Counted from the first letter of the stretch, positions 26,216-36,715 are shown. The stretch is DNA of 64,000 bases from DATFVA01 sp963721075 (GCA_963721075.1 CAVRHV010000019.1:248001-312000), one strand, 5' to 3'. Notes: generated from the letters alone by a model not told the origin. Numbers and translations: made by a program.

Positions 26216-28315
26216 ATGATAAAAAAAAATAAGCAGTTTTTTTTAAGATTAATAGTTAAGTCCCAACAATCCAAGAGAAAGTTTCAGAAAAAATTTTCCA
26301 GATTTATTGGGGGGGAATATACTACATTTAGTTTCATTTCTGTTATAATAGGAATTGTAGTTGGTTTAGCTGCAATACTTTTTCATAATTCAATCGATTG
26401 GCTGAACAGAATATTCTTTGATCGTCCTGGTTCTGAGCCTTTCATAGTAGGTGCAGCAGTTATAATCCTGATACCCGCTGTGGGTATGCTTATTCAGGCA
26501 TTTATGATTCTGGCTGCACCTGATATCGCAAAGCACAAGGGTATTCCTGATGTTATAAAGGCAGTCGCGCTGAGAGGGGGATTTATCTCTTTCCGCACGA
26601 CCGTATTTCATTTTATAGCTCCGATAATATGTATGGGAACAGGCGGTACAGTTGGTCCTGAAGGTCCTGCTGCGCAGCTGGGAGGCGGAATTGCAAGTAA
26701 ACTAAGCAGCCTGTTAAGAATCTCGGAAGAACGTATAAGAATATTTACGGCGGCAGGTGCGGGTGCGGCTATAGCTGCAATTTTTAATGCACCTCTGGGG
26801 GGGATTTTCTTTGCGTTTGAACTCATCCTCTTAAATGATTATCACGCTCCGACTTTTGCCTCTCTTATTCTGGCTACGGTTTCAGCCAGTGCAGTATCAA
26901 GAATTTTTCTAGGTAATGTTTCTGTTTTTCATTTTCAGATCCAGACAGTTAATTATTCCTACCTTTATTTATATGCCGTGCTCGGGTTCTTTGCAGGAAT
27001 TATTTCTTTTCTGTTCATCCGCTATTCAAACTGGCTCTATATATTGTTCAGGAACAAGATTTATAGTAAATGGTTTCCGCAATGGTTAGGAATGGTAGCT
27101 GTAGGTTTACTGGTAGGAATAAGCGGTTATTTCTTTAAAGAAATTTTCGGGATTGGTTATGAAGCAATAAATGAAATGTTAAAAAGTTCTTTAGCATGGC
27201 AGATAGTTCTCGTTATATTTATATTAAAATTTATACTTGTTCCGTTAATATTAAATTCCGGCGGCTTTGGAGGGTTATTTGCTCCTTCATTATTTATGGG
27301 AGCATGTTTTGGATATCTTTTTGCTGTTTTCTTCAATTCAGTATGGGGATTAAATTTAGACACTAGTAAATTTGTGCTTGTTGGAATGGGTGCAGTACTT
27401 GGGGGTGCTAATACAATTCCTATTTCTGCCATTCTGATCATATTTGAAATGACGCAGGATTATACTTTCATACTTCCGCTTATGCTCGCTGTAATCATTA
27501 GCTCGATGTTTGTCCAGATTGCGTTAAAAGGCTCGGTCCAGGCACAGCATCTGGAAGCTGAAGGATTCAGGATCTCTGAGGGACGAATGGCAAACTTATT
27601 AAGGTCAATTAATGTTAGTGATGTTGATCTGCAACGGATTGACCTGGTAAATGAAAATACACCTTTGCCGGAACTCATAGTTCAACTAGTGGAAAGTCCA
27701 AACAGTTCATTTTATATGATTGATTCCGAGGGTAAACTTTGCGGGATTATTACGGAAAATGAAATGAGACCCATTATCACAGAATATGAAATTGTTAAAA
27801 ATGTGCTGGTGGCACGGGATGTGGCTAATCCCGAAATAACTATTGTGCACACGAGTGATGATCTGGATTATATATTGAATTTATTTGGAAAATTAAACGT
27901 TGATCAGTTCCCGGTGGTTGATTCAGCTAATCCATCCAAGGTACTTGGAGCAATTACACGGCAGAAAGTAATTTCCGTATATAATCGTGAATCCTTAAGA
28001 GAGGATCTGGCTTCCGGTTTGGCTAAAGAATTGAAAACAATTGACCGGATTAGACCAATTAAAGTCGCAGCAGATTATTCTATAATGGAAGTTAATTTAC
28101 CCGAAGCATTTTTAGGAAAGAGTTTAGTAGAGTTGAAATTAAGAAACTCTTATGGGATAGAAGTTCTTATGATAAAACATTTAAAGGATGCTTTTGATAC
28201 TCACAGCCAGTCTGAAATTGTAACTCCTGATCCAAATTATAAATTAACAAATTCAGATCGTCTTATTGTATTCGGGAAGGACGAAAAGCTGAAAGAGTTT
28301 TTTGACCATCATTAA
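26216..28315 (+). CDS. CLC-family chloride channel/transporter with CBS pair and RCK_C domain
   Basis: The product has 699 residues. The CLC membrane domain (about 35-450) shows GTGGTVGPEGPAAQLGG; the gating Glu position is retained in GPEGP, where ClcA has GREGP. NAPLGGIFFAFEL and GGFGGLFAPSLFMGACFG are also present. Two CBS domains occupy about 480-600 (GIITENEMRPI, NVDQFPVVDS, LGAITRQKV). The C-terminal 85 residues (VNLPEAFLGKSLVELKLRN to NSDRLIVFGKDEKL) are an RCK_C/TrkA_C domain. The combination suggests ligand-controlled anion or H+/Cl- transport. The stop lies at the left border of a gene-poor region where genes converge. Confidence 0.93.
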   Translation: MIKKNKQFFLRLIVKSQQSKRKFQKKFSRFIGGEYTTFSFISVIIGIVVGLAAILFHNSIDWLNRIFFDRPGSEPFIVGAAVIILIPAVGMLIQAFMILAAPDIAKHKGIPDVIKAVALRGGFISFRTTVFHFIAPIICMGTGGTVGPEGPAAQLGGGIASKLSSLLRISEERIRIFTAAGAGAAIAAIFNAPLGGIFFAFELILLNDYHAPTFASLILATVSASAVSRIFLGNVSVFHFQIQTVNYSYLYLYAVLGFFAGIISFLFIRYSNWLYILFRNKIYSKWFPQWLGMVAVGLLVGISGYFFKEIFGIGYEAINEMLKSSLAWQIVLVIFILKFILVPLILNSGGFGGLFAPSLFMGACFGYLFAVFFNSVWGLNLDTSKFVLVGMGAVLGGANTIPISAILIIFEMTQDYTFILPLMLAVIISSMFVQIALKGSVQAQHLEAEGFRISEGRMANLLRSINVSDVDLQRIDLVNENTPLPELIVQLVESPNSSFYMIDSEGKLCGIITENEMRPIITEYEIVKNVLVARDVANPEITIVHTSDDLDYILNLFGKLNVDQFPVVDSANPSKVLGAITRQKVISVYNRESLREDLASGLAKELKTIDRIRPIKVAADYSIMEVNLPEAFLGKSLVELKLRNSYGIEVLMIKHLKDAFDTHSQSEIVTPDPNYKLTNSDRLIVFGKDEKLKEFFDHH

Positions 28316-28380
28316 TCTACAATCTGTTTGTCCGATAATATATATTATGTAAACTAGCATTTCTTTGATTTTAGCCTCTA

Positions 28381-28394
28381 TAATAAGCTTATTA
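28381..28394. repeat. 14-bp perfect palindrome in the convergent spacer
   Basis: TAATAAGCTTATTA is its own reverse complement. It lies in the 248-base AT-rich spacer between the convergently oriented CLC gene and the small membrane-protein gene. No T-tract follows closely, so it is not a clear terminator. The rest of the spacer shows no gene that I can support. Confidence 0.35.
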
Positions 28395-28563
28395 GTCAAA
28401 CACTCCCCTCAGTAATGCACTATATAAGTAATAACTTATCTTAAAAAAAATACTCTTATAGATTAAAACATTACTCTGAAAATTTCTTATAGTCTGATTT
28501 GACAAATGCGGTTTGTATATCTGAATTTTATTAGGAAGTTTATTTCTTTCAACAATCGCAGAT

Positions 28564-28770
28564 CTAGAAGAATTTACCCAGCTTTATTAAGATAAAAATG
28601 ATGGCCATTATCAGGAGAATCCAGAGCATGGGACTTTTCTTCCTGGAGATGTGTTTTCTCTGGCTCCTGAATCCAAGCTGACGCTTTTTGCGCTCAACCG
28701 GGTCTGTTTCTGGATCATAAAACCTGGGTGTATAATCAAAAATTCTGTGATTGGGCTTTTTCATAAACAT
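28564..28770 (-). CDS. Small membrane protein, unknown
   Basis: The product has 68 residues (or 66 from the second ATG at 28764, MKKPNHRIF). A basic, arginine-rich middle (ERKKRQLGFRSQRKHISRKK) is followed by one C-terminal hydrophobic helix (MLWILLIMAIIFILIKLG). This gives a tail-anchored layout with a cytoplasmic basic part. No family is recognised. It lies 17 bases downstream of ftsY on the same strand, so it is the last gene of the purF-S8-pgsA-ftsY run. Confidence 0.6.
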   Translation of the reverse strand: MFMKKPNHRIFDYTPRFYDPETDPVERKKRQLGFRSQRKHISRKKSPMLWILLIMAIIFILIKLGKFF

Positions 28771-28787
28771 GGGGCTAAACCTGGTAT

Positions 28788-29723
28788 TTAATTCTCAAAT
28801 ATTGCTGATACAAACAAACCGGGATCAAATGTCTGTAGATCATCAATTGCTTCGCCGACACCTATATATTTTACAGGAATTTTTTGTTTTGCGCAAATCT
28901 GGAATACAACTCCGCCTTTGGCAGTGCCGTCCAGTTTTGTGATCACAAGTCCTGTAATATCGGTGACTTTGGAGAATTCCTCCGCCTGAATTAGTGCATT
29001 CTGTCCTGTTGTACCATCCAATACCAGAAGTGTTTCATTGGGAGCATAATCGACTACCTTACCTGCAACACGCCTGATTTTATTCAATTCCTCCATCAGA
29101 TTAGCTTTGTTATGGAGTCTTCCGGCTGTATCTATCAGAACCACGTCGTATTTCTCTTTTACAGCTCTCTGAATCGTGTCAAACGCTACCGATGAAGGAT
29201 CGGCACCTTTGCCTTTCTGTACTATCTCTACACCGGCTCTAGCCGCCCATATGTCAAGCTGTTCGTTAGCTGCGGCCCTGAACGTGTCTGCTGCTCCCAC
29301 AATTACACGGAGACCGGCTTTCTTTAAGTTATAGGCAAGTTTCCCGATTGTAGTCGTCTTCCCTGCTCCGTTTACACCAACGATTAATATAACATACGGT
29401 TTATATTTTTCCAGTTCGTTTCCGTTAGTCTGGTTATCTGTGTTGAGAACCTGAATTAATTCTTTTTTAACGGTTTCGAGAATATTTATTTTACTGCGGT
29501 CTTTCTCCCCGTGAAGTCTCTCCCTGGCACTTTCAATGATCTTTTCCGAAGTATCGAAGCCGATATCTGAAGTAATAAGTATTTCCTCAATCTCGTCAAG
29601 TGTTTTATCGTCAAGTACGGCTTTTCGCGTTACGGTTTCATTTATAGTATTAACTATTTTGGTCCGGGTTTTTGAGAGTCCGTTCTTTAACTTTGAGAAA
29701 TTTATATTTTCAAACAGATTCAT
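28788..29723 (-). CDS. ftsY: Signal recognition particle receptor FtsY
   Basis: The product has 311 residues: an N-domain helical bundle followed by the SRP GTPase G domain. The P-loop is VGVNGAGKTTTIGKLAYNLK near residue 115. DTFRAAANEQLDIWA, DTAGRLHNKANLM and TKLDGTAKGGVVFQI are the other G motifs, and GVGEAIDDLQTFDP is the closing motif. It lacks the long acidic N-terminal A domain of E. coli FtsY, as in many bacteria. It delivers ribosome-SRP complexes to SecYEG at the inner membrane. Its start overlaps pgsA by 14 bases. Confidence 0.96.
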   Translation of the reverse strand: MNLFENINFSKLKNGLSKTRTKIVNTINETVTRKAVLDDKTLDEIEEILITSDIGFDTSEKIIESARERLHGEKDRSKINILETVKKELIQVLNTDNQTNGNELEKYKPYVILIVGVNGAGKTTTIGKLAYNLKKAGLRVIVGAADTFRAAANEQLDIWAARAGVEIVQKGKGADPSSVAFDTIQRAVKEKYDVVLIDTAGRLHNKANLMEELNKIRRVAGKVVDYAPNETLLVLDGTTGQNALIQAEEFSKVTDITGLVITKLDGTAKGGVVFQICAKQKIPVKYIGVGEAIDDLQTFDPGLFVSAIFEN

Positions 29724-30282
29724 ATTTTTTTCGCTTTAAGAATTCCATCGCACGTATCACGTAACCGATGAACGATACAAATATCAAAATTATACTTAGA
29801 CCGTAAGGAATTAAATATATCATGGAATCCTTCGGAATACCGAGGGCGATCAGTAAAATCACAATCCCGATGACGATAACAGTGATCTTTCCAAGTACAT
29901 TAGAAGGAAGAACTCTTCCTATTTTTTGGGCAACTAATATACCTCCCAGAAATATTAAAACATCCCGGGCAATAATCATGATAAAATAATACGGTGGGAT
30001 CTCGCCTATTACAAATAATTTGATTATGATAGCAGCTACTGCAACCTTATCTGCCAGAGGATCAATTATTTTACCGAATTCAGTAACCTGGTCATATTTT
30101 CTAGCAAGATAACCGTCAAGTATATCAGTAAGGGCCGCAATTACGCATACTGAAAAGATGACTACCCTCATCCCCGGGTCTCCGAGGTAATCAAATAAAT
30201 ACCAGAGAGGTACAGCCATTACCAGTCGTAACATTGAGAGCATGTTCGAGGGTGTCGATATTTCTTCTATAGTATATCTCAT
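29710..30282 (-). CDS. pgsA: CDP-alcohol phosphatidyltransferase (PgsA-like)
   Basis: The product has 190 residues with several transmembrane helices. The family motif D-G-x2-A-R-x8-G-x3-D-x3-D is present as DGYLARKYDQVTEFGKIIDP followed by LADK. Such enzymes make phosphatidylglycerol phosphate from CDP-diacylglycerol and glycerol-3-phosphate. Another CDP-alcohol transferase specificity is possible. It overlaps ftsY at its 3' end and touches the subtilase stop at its start. Confidence 0.85.
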   Translation of the reverse strand: MRYTIEEISTPSNMLSMLRLVMAVPLWYLFDYLGDPGMRVVIFSVCVIAALTDILDGYLARKYDQVTEFGKIIDPLADKVAVAAIIIKLFVIGEIPPYYFIMIIARDVLIFLGGILVAQKIGRVLPSNVLGKITVIVIGIVILLIALGIPKDSMIYLIPYGLSIILIFVSFIGYVIRAMEFLKRKKYESV

Positions 30283-33200
30283 CTTATGACGGCAAATTTA
30301 CCAATCTTTTCCTCAACTTCATTATTTGAATCGTCCAGTCTTACAATTCTGTATATGTAAATACCGCTGCCAAGTTCTTTGCCCGATTCATCCTTCATAT
30401 CAAAGTCAACTCCACCGTTGCCGTCAGTTTCATCCAGTTCGTTAATCCGCATCCCGTTCAGGTTCCATATAATAATCTTTGCCCTCCTGGGAAGGTTAGC
30501 AAAAGTCATTTTCCCTGCTAGAAACTTTTGCCGGGTTCGGATATACGTATACATCCGACAGATCCTTTGCATACCCGGTTAATACCAGATAGCTGCCGGC
30601 ACCGGAGTTAATCACAACACCGTCCGTAGATGTAAGATTCAGGATCCTTAATCTGTACTCCTTCCCTATTGAGCCAACCGGCTTATTCCCTTTCAAATTA
30701 AGATATATGACTTTCGGGTTTGACGCATCCACATCAACGCTTGTTACTTTATTTGCCGGATCGAAGTTGTAATTTTCGGAATTCACTGCCAAAGTTGTAT
30801 TTACTTCTTTGTTGAAGACTATCTTGATTCTGTAAGGATCAAGGATCTCAAATGAACTGACAAAGAATTCTTCGGGTACATTTACTGAGTCAATAATGAA
30901 TACTGTAGTATCAGGTGGTATCGGGGAACCATAAAAATCCTTCAGGCGACTGGTTATTAAAGTATTTGCTCCCACAGGCAGATCGCTGCTGTAGGAAAGC
31001 AGATATGAGTATTGATTAGCCGGAGATACAGAGTTTGGATAACCGATTCCCGAGACAAGGAACGATTCCAGGTTCTCAATCGTATTGTTCACTCTTTCTG
31101 AAAATGTTACCTGAATATTTTTGCGTGTTCTGCTTATAACCGAAACCACTCTGCCGGGTGCATGAATATAAACAAGAACTGCCGGACTTAAATTTGAAAG
31201 ATGTTCCGGTTTTGTAACGTCATATCCCTGCACAGAGTAATAATATTCTTTCTGAGAAGCGACCTGATCATCAATGTAGTCAGTCGTCCCCGATGAGTCG
31301 ATAAGAATGAGTGAGTCAGCCGATAATCCCCTGTATATATAATAAAACTGCCCTGATCCGCTCCAGGAAAGTTGAACAGAAGTTGAATCAATGCTGTAAC
31401 CGGAAAGATTATACGGGGTGCCGGCTTTGTTAGATACTGCAAACTCGATGAATTTTATTCCTGTTTCCGTAGGAAAAGCCACTTCCGGGACATTATTTCT
31501 ATTGAGGTCGCCCACAAAAATTGAATTAGAGTTAATATTCTCTTTGTACGAGATTATTTTAATGTCACCGAAATCATCTTTGAAAATATAAGAATATGGA
31601 AATACAAACAGAATAAGTTCGTCAACACCATCATTATCAATATCGGCAAAGCGTATGCTGTTATCTATATTGCGGAACGTCCCTCCCCCGCTGAATTCAG
31701 TTGAGGCATCAACAAATCCTTCCTGATAGATACTCTGCAGTGAATTCCCTGTGTATTTATAGATGTTAAGTATATAGAACGGGGCAATATCATACGCTGT
31801 AAGAGAATGAAGTAATACTGCAATTTCTTCCTGCCCGTCGCCGTCAAAATCCCCGGCAGTCAAAAACTCCGCGGAGGACATAAAGAATGTAGAATCCTGA
31901 AGGAAAGGTGTATAGCCTCCACTACCGTCTGATTCGTAACTGAAAATATCCCCATCCTCGTCAATCACCCAGAATTCTTTACGTCCGTCGTTATCAAGAT
32001 CTGTAACAACAGAATGAGGAAGGCCAAGTAGATTGCTGTTGAATCGTTCCGGAGTAAAATTACTAAGAACTTTCGTCCCCGTGTGCGTGAAGTTATTATC
32101 AAAGTCCCATACCGACAATGATGTATCAGTATCCTGATTAAAGGCTATCACCTCGGGTTTTCCGTCCCCGTCAAGATCATCTGAAAGTGCCGGCCAGAAA
32201 GTATCTGAAGAATCGGTGAATTTATTCTGAAGTGTAAATGTACCGGCAGCTGACTGCTCATCGATATAACCGGTACCGATGTTAGAACTCAGCAGATCAG
32301 TTTTTCCGTTGTTGTTGAAATCTCCCACATCTCGCGGAAGTTTGTTCCTTACTGAATCAACAGCTGAAAAAGTATCACTATTATTCAGCTTATAAAGTGT
32401 GTAGAATACATCTTCTGATGTATAAAACTGGCGGGCTAAAACTTCGTTATAATCATTCGTAACAAAATTAACCGGGTCCTCATAAATACTTCCTTTGGGC
32501 AGACTGAAAGGCTGAACATATTCTGCGGCCATATCTGCATTGTACTCAACCGGAATTACGAAGATCGAATCCTGGCCCGTAGGATCAAGCACGGTTGTCC
32601 TTTTTCCAACCAGATTCTCAGCCTGCATATAAACTTCATAAACCGAGTTCTGCTCAACAAGCTGTTTCGGAATAAAACCGTAATGAACGTTTTTTACAAA
32701 CTGGTTATTTGTATTGAAACCATCAAGTGTTACAAAATCGAAGTTCCCGGTCGACCCATATTTTCGGTAAAACATTTTGGTTATGCAGGGCTGGTTTGTA
32801 TATACAGAGGCGAGAACTGTTGCTTTTTCACCATATAGCGCCGGTCCAAGTGTAACCAGTGTAGCTTCCGGAGCGGTTCTTATTATATTGAAATTGACCC
32901 TCTCCTCCAGTGTTCTTCCATTAGTCAGATTCACCAGAATTCTTAAACCGTACACTGAATCGGGCAGCTGAGATATATTTAAAGTGTAGATGTGTTTATT
33001 TACGAACTGGTTTCTGCCGTCAGAGATAAGCGAAATCCATTCATCCGGATTCAATCCATAGCCGTAATCAAGCTGATAGTTAACAAAATAAGGAGACAAT
33101 ATGGTTGCGGTTATCTGAATCGAATCCTGATAGGTTGAATAATCTTGTTTCGGATTGTCAAATTTAATTATAGACGGCGCCCCAACATTCAAAGCATTAT

Positions 33201-34515
33201 ATAGGTTAAGCCGGCCTGCACCGGTATAAATATCCCAGCCGGGAGTTCCAATATCATCCGAAGAACTTTTTAATATCTGCTTTACTTCCTCATTAGTGAA
33301 TGAATTCCGGGAAAGGATCAAAGCTGCCGCGCCTGAAACAAAGGGAGAAGACGCTGATGTCCCTGAAACATAAGCGTAACCATTATCCATTGCCGTTGTA
33401 AAAATCTGGGTTCCCGGAGCCATCAGATCAAGTGTAGAACCATAGTTAGAATTAGAGGAACGATAATCTTCCTGTGTTGAGTTGCCAACACAGATAACTT
33501 CAGAATATCCTGATGGATAATGAGGCTCATTAGAACCTGAGTTTCCTGCCGAACCGACCAGCACTATATTTCTTGAATATGCGTATTGAATAACATCCCT
33601 TAATACATACGAGAAGGAATTATCACCAAAACTCATGTTTATTACTTTTGCACCCATCTGAACCGCATACAAAATCGCCGCAGCCACATCATCCTCTTCT
33701 CCGTATCCGCCGGGATCGAATGCTCTCAGGTTTAATATCTTTATGTTGGGAGCGGTTCCGGCAATCCCGGTTAAGTTATTCGTTTCTGCTGCAGCAATGC
33801 CAGCTATAAAAGTACCATGTCCGTATTCATCCATCGGATTATTATCCCAGGTCAGATAGTCGCCCCCGGAGGAATCAAAGGGAAAGCCGACGCGGTCTGT
33901 AAAATCCCATCCCTGATAATCATCTATAAATCCGTTGTTGTCATCATCAATTCCGTTAGACCTTTTATCATGTCCGTTTGCATCCGTTCCCATCTCACCG
34001 GGATTAAGTTTTATTTTGTTGCGTAGATCAGGATGAAGATAGTCTATCCCTGTATCTATAATTGCGAGCAGAACCGAATCTGAACCTTCAGTAATGTCCC
34101 AGGCATCAAAAGCCATAATCTTTTGAAGTCCCCATTGATTTTCAATGAGACTGTCATTCGGGGTCATTTCCATCTTATAAATATTGGAGGGCTGAATATA
34201 TTCGATTGAGGGATCTTCATTCTGAAGAGCAAGGAATGAAGATTCATCAACCTTTTTATCAAATGATATTTTTATGATGCGGCCTAGTACTTCATCCTGC
34301 CTGGCCATTCCTTTTGCCAGATAATTGACTTTTGGAGAGAGATTTGAAAAACTGAAGGACTTGCCTGATGGAAGGTATTGTTTTGTTTGAATCTTACTTT
34401 CTATTTCCTGTTTGGAAACGGAGTTTTTATATTTTATAAAATAAGTTGATTGAGGAAACAGAAGCGAACTAAGTAAAAAGGACAGGATTAATGTCAGCCC
34501 CGTTTTATAATTCAT
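30279..34515 (-). CDS. Secreted S8 subtilisin-family protease with FG-GAP repeats and T9SS-type sorting tail, one frameshift
   Basis: The product has about 1410 residues, starting at ATG 34515 behind AAGGAGA, with a signal peptide (LTLILSFLLSSLLFPQ). The catalytic triad is visible: Asp in AIIDTGIDYLHPDL, His in GHGTFIAGIAAAETN, and Ser in SGTSASSPFVSGAAAL. A long beta region follows with about six calcium-type FG-GAP/VCBS repeats (DFNNNGKTDLL, DLDGDGKPEVI, DLDNDGRKEF, DFDGDGQEEIA, DIDNDGVDELI, DLNRNNVPEVA) and a fibronectin-III-like part. The tail has YPNPAK and ends GSGIYIYRIVRL..KIGKFAVIR, a T9SS type A sorting domain. One extra base near 30505-30520 breaks the frame inside this tail. Confidence 0.9.
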
Positions 34516-35992
34516 ATATCTCCTTTTTAAAGTTTTTATCAACCAGTGTCGGATATTCACCTGAGAAGCAGGCTGTACAAAAATTTTCGGAATCCGCTTC
34601 AGATACTGCTTCCAGCATTTCATCGATAGTCATATATTCAAGACTATCTACCCCAAGGTATTTCCGGATCTCTTCTATATCGCCGTTCATCTGGTTTGCA
34701 ATAAGTTCTTCCTTACTTGGGAAATCCATTCCATAAAAACATGGATATTTGATTGGCGATGAAGATATTCTAATGTGTATAGCCTTGGGATTGGCTTCTT
34801 TAATCAGGTTTACGAGCTGTTTTGAAGTTGTTCCGCGAACAATAGAATCATCCACCATTACCACGGTACGCCCTTCAAGCACACCTTTGACTGTATTAAA
34901 TTTGAATCGTACCCCGAGTTCACGCCGCTCCTGTCCCGGCTGAATAAATGTCCTTCCGATGTAATGACTTCTGATTAATCCGATTTCAAGTTTCGAGTTA
35001 ATTCCCTGTTTTTCTAGCTGACTCTGGTAACCCAGCGCGGTTGTATTGGAACTATCCGGCACACTTATAACAATCACTTTTTCACCATCCTTATCAACAA
35101 CAGGATATTTTTTGGCAAGGATCTTCCCCAGTCTTCGTCTCATCTTATCCACGTTATGTCCAAAGATGAAGCTGTCAGGTCTTGAGAAGTAAATGTATTC
35201 GAAAATGCAGTGTTTCTGCGGATAGCGTTCGCTTTTTATCCGATAGGATTTTATTTTATTGCTCTCATAAACTTCTTCGTCAATCACAATCAATTCTCCC
35301 GGTTCAACTTCACGTCTGAACTCGGCAGACAAAAGATCAAATGCACATGTTTCCGATGCAACCACAAAAGCATTGTTCAGCTTGGCTACCGATAGTGGTC
35401 TGAAACCGTAAGGATCCCTGGCTGCAATGACCTTATCATCAGTCAGAATAGTTAGACAATACGCACCCTCAAGGCGCTGTAACGCTTCCCTTACCTGTTC
35501 TACCTGGTCATTGAGCTTGCTTCTTGCTATCAGGTGAAGTATAACCTCAGTGTCGCTTGTTGTCTGAAATATGGCTCCTTCGTTAACCAGTTCTTCCCTT
35601 AATTTCTTTGCATTTGTAAGGTTGCCGTTATGAGCAACAGCGAGGTTGCCCAGCCTGTAATTCACTACAAAAGGCTGTATATTTTTTATGGAATTTGAAG
35701 ACCCGGTTGTAGAATACCTGTTATGACCAATAGCTTTCATCCCGGGGAGACTTTTAAAAACTTTCGGGTCGGCAAATACTTCTGAAACTAATCCTTCACC
35801 TTTGTGGATATTGAATACAGAATGTCCTTTCTCATTAACCGACTGAGTTACAACACCGCAGGCTTCCTGCCCCCTGTGCTGCAGTGCGTGCAGTCCGTAA
35901 TATGTATTTAAAGCTGCATTCTCAGTTCCGTAAATGCCTACTACCCCGCAAAAACATTTCGGCTTATCCGATTGTATCTTCATCAAGCTCAT
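34505..35992 (-). CDS. purF: Amidophosphoribosyltransferase
   Basis: The product has 495 residues. PurF catalyses the first committed step of purine synthesis (PRPP plus glutamine to phosphoribosylamine). The N-terminal nucleophile Cys is in CGVVGIYGTENAAL at residue 15, preceded by a 14-residue propeptide, as in the B. subtilis-type enzyme that is cleaved on maturation. LHALQHRGQEACGV and HNRYSTTGSS belong to the glutaminase domain. The PRPP-binding motif VVMVDDSIVRGTTS is near residue 365. Cysteines in the C-terminal ENFCTACFSGEYP fit an Fe-S-cluster type enzyme. Its end overlaps the start of the subtilase gene by about 11 bases. Confidence 0.96.
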   Translation of the reverse strand: MSLMKIQSDKPKCFCGVVGIYGTENAALNTYYGLHALQHRGQEACGVVTQSVNEKGHSVFNIHKGEGLVSEVFADPKVFKSLPGMKAIGHNRYSTTGSSNSIKNIQPFVVNYRLGNLAVAHNGNLTNAKKLREELVNEGAIFQTTSDTEVILHLIARSKLNDQVEQVREALQRLEGAYCLTILTDDKVIAARDPYGFRPLSVAKLNNAFVVASETCAFDLLSAEFRREVEPGELIVIDEEVYESNKIKSYRIKSERYPQKHCIFEYIYFSRPDSFIFGHNVDKMRRRLGKILAKKYPVVDKDGEKVIVISVPDSSNTTALGYQSQLEKQGINSKLEIGLIRSHYIGRTFIQPGQERRELGVRFKFNTVKGVLEGRTVVMVDDSIVRGTTSKQLVNLIKEANPKAIHIRISSSPIKYPCFYGMDFPSKEELIANQMNGDIEEIRKYLGVDSLEYMTIDEMLEAVSEADSENFCTACFSGEYPTLVDKNFKKEIYEL

Positions 35993-36186
35993 TACCTATT
36001 TATTTAAAAGGAAGTGCAAATTTAAGCAATTATTCAATCTTTTATAAGAAAAATAGAGTGATATTGAAAAATAAAAAAGGTACTATTTGAAGTACTCCGG
36101 AGTATGCACCATTTACATGAATTAAAGTTCCTGATCATCTATTCTATTTTTGAGTAGTAATAGTACCGGAGTTGTGCCGTAGTTGG

Positions 36187-36230
36187 AGGCCGGGCATAGG
36201 CCGAATATAGGCCGAAGACAGGCCGAACGG
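36187..36230. repeat. Four-copy 11-bp tandem repeat
   Basis: Four exact-period 11-base units start at 36187, 36198, 36209 and 36220. All begin AGGCCG, with the last three beginning AGGCCGAA and the final three bases varying (TAT, GAC, CGG). It lies in the 254-base gap between purF (upstream side) and tRNA-Pro, and is GC-rich in an AT-rich surrounding. No function is known to me. Confidence 0.75.
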
Positions 36231-36246
36231 TGTAGGTATTTGTTAG

Positions 36247-36320
36247 TCGGAACGGCGGGATTTGAACCCGCGACCACCTGAACCCCATTCAGGTACGCTA
36301 CCGGGCTGCGCCACGTTCCG
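36247..36320 (-). tRNA. tRNA-Pro (anticodon GGG)
   Basis: On the minus strand the 74 bases fold as a full cloverleaf. The acceptor stem is CGGAACG / CGTTCCG with discriminator A. The D arm is GCGC..GCGT, the anticodon stem CCTGA / TCAGG with loop ATGGGGT (anticodon GGG), and the T arm GCGGG / CCCGC with loop TTCAAAT. The CCA end is not encoded. It lies 5 bases beyond the stop of the MerR gene on the same strand. Confidence 0.96.
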
Positions 36321-36325
36321 ATATT

Positions 36326-36715
36326 TTATAATTTCTCTAACACAAATTCTAAAATACTTTTGATTTCTTCAAGGTCTTTTTTCAATGACAGCTTTTCTTT
36401 CTTCGGTTCTGCCGAAACTTCCTGTTTCGACTCTGTTTCAGGTTCTGAAATTATAACTCCCTGTTCAGGTGAATAATCTTCAAGTATTTTCTTAGCTCCT
36501 TCTATCGTGTACTTTTTTTCTCTGAGTAAAGTCTTAATGTGAAGAATCAGCTGTATGTCTTTATTTGTGTAAATCCTGTTTCCGGCCCTGTTTTTCTGAG
36601 GTTTCAACTGTTCGAACTCAGTCTCCCAGTAACGGAGAACATATTGCTCTATCTCTGTTATCTTGCTTACTTCGCTGATTGAGTAGTATAACTTTTTAAT
36701 AGCAAGGTTTTTCAT
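36326..36715 (-). CDS. MerR-family transcriptional regulator
   Basis: The product has 129 residues. The N-terminal MerR helix-turn-helix is YYSISEVSKITEIEQYVLRY followed by WETEF and GNRIYTNKDIQLILHIKTLL. The second half is an acidic, Lys/Glu-rich linker and a predicted coiled coil (SLKKDLEEIKSILEFVLEKL), without the metal-binding Cys of classical MerR. Short MerR proteins of this kind are common in Bacteroidota, and their targets are mostly unknown. tRNA-Pro follows directly. Confidence 0.85.
   Translation of the reverse strand: MKNLAIKKLYYSISEVSKITEIEQYVLRYWETEFEQLKPQKNRAGNRIYTNKDIQLILHIKTLLREKKYTIEGAKKILEDYSPEQGVIISEPETESKQEVSAEPKKEKLSLKKDLEEIKSILEFVLEKL

Noticed and set aside
28424..28452. 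ATAAGT / ACTTAT hairpin with A-run as a terminator
   Set aside because: The run after the stem is A on the plus strand and the T-run lies before the stem on the minus strand, so neither orientation fits.
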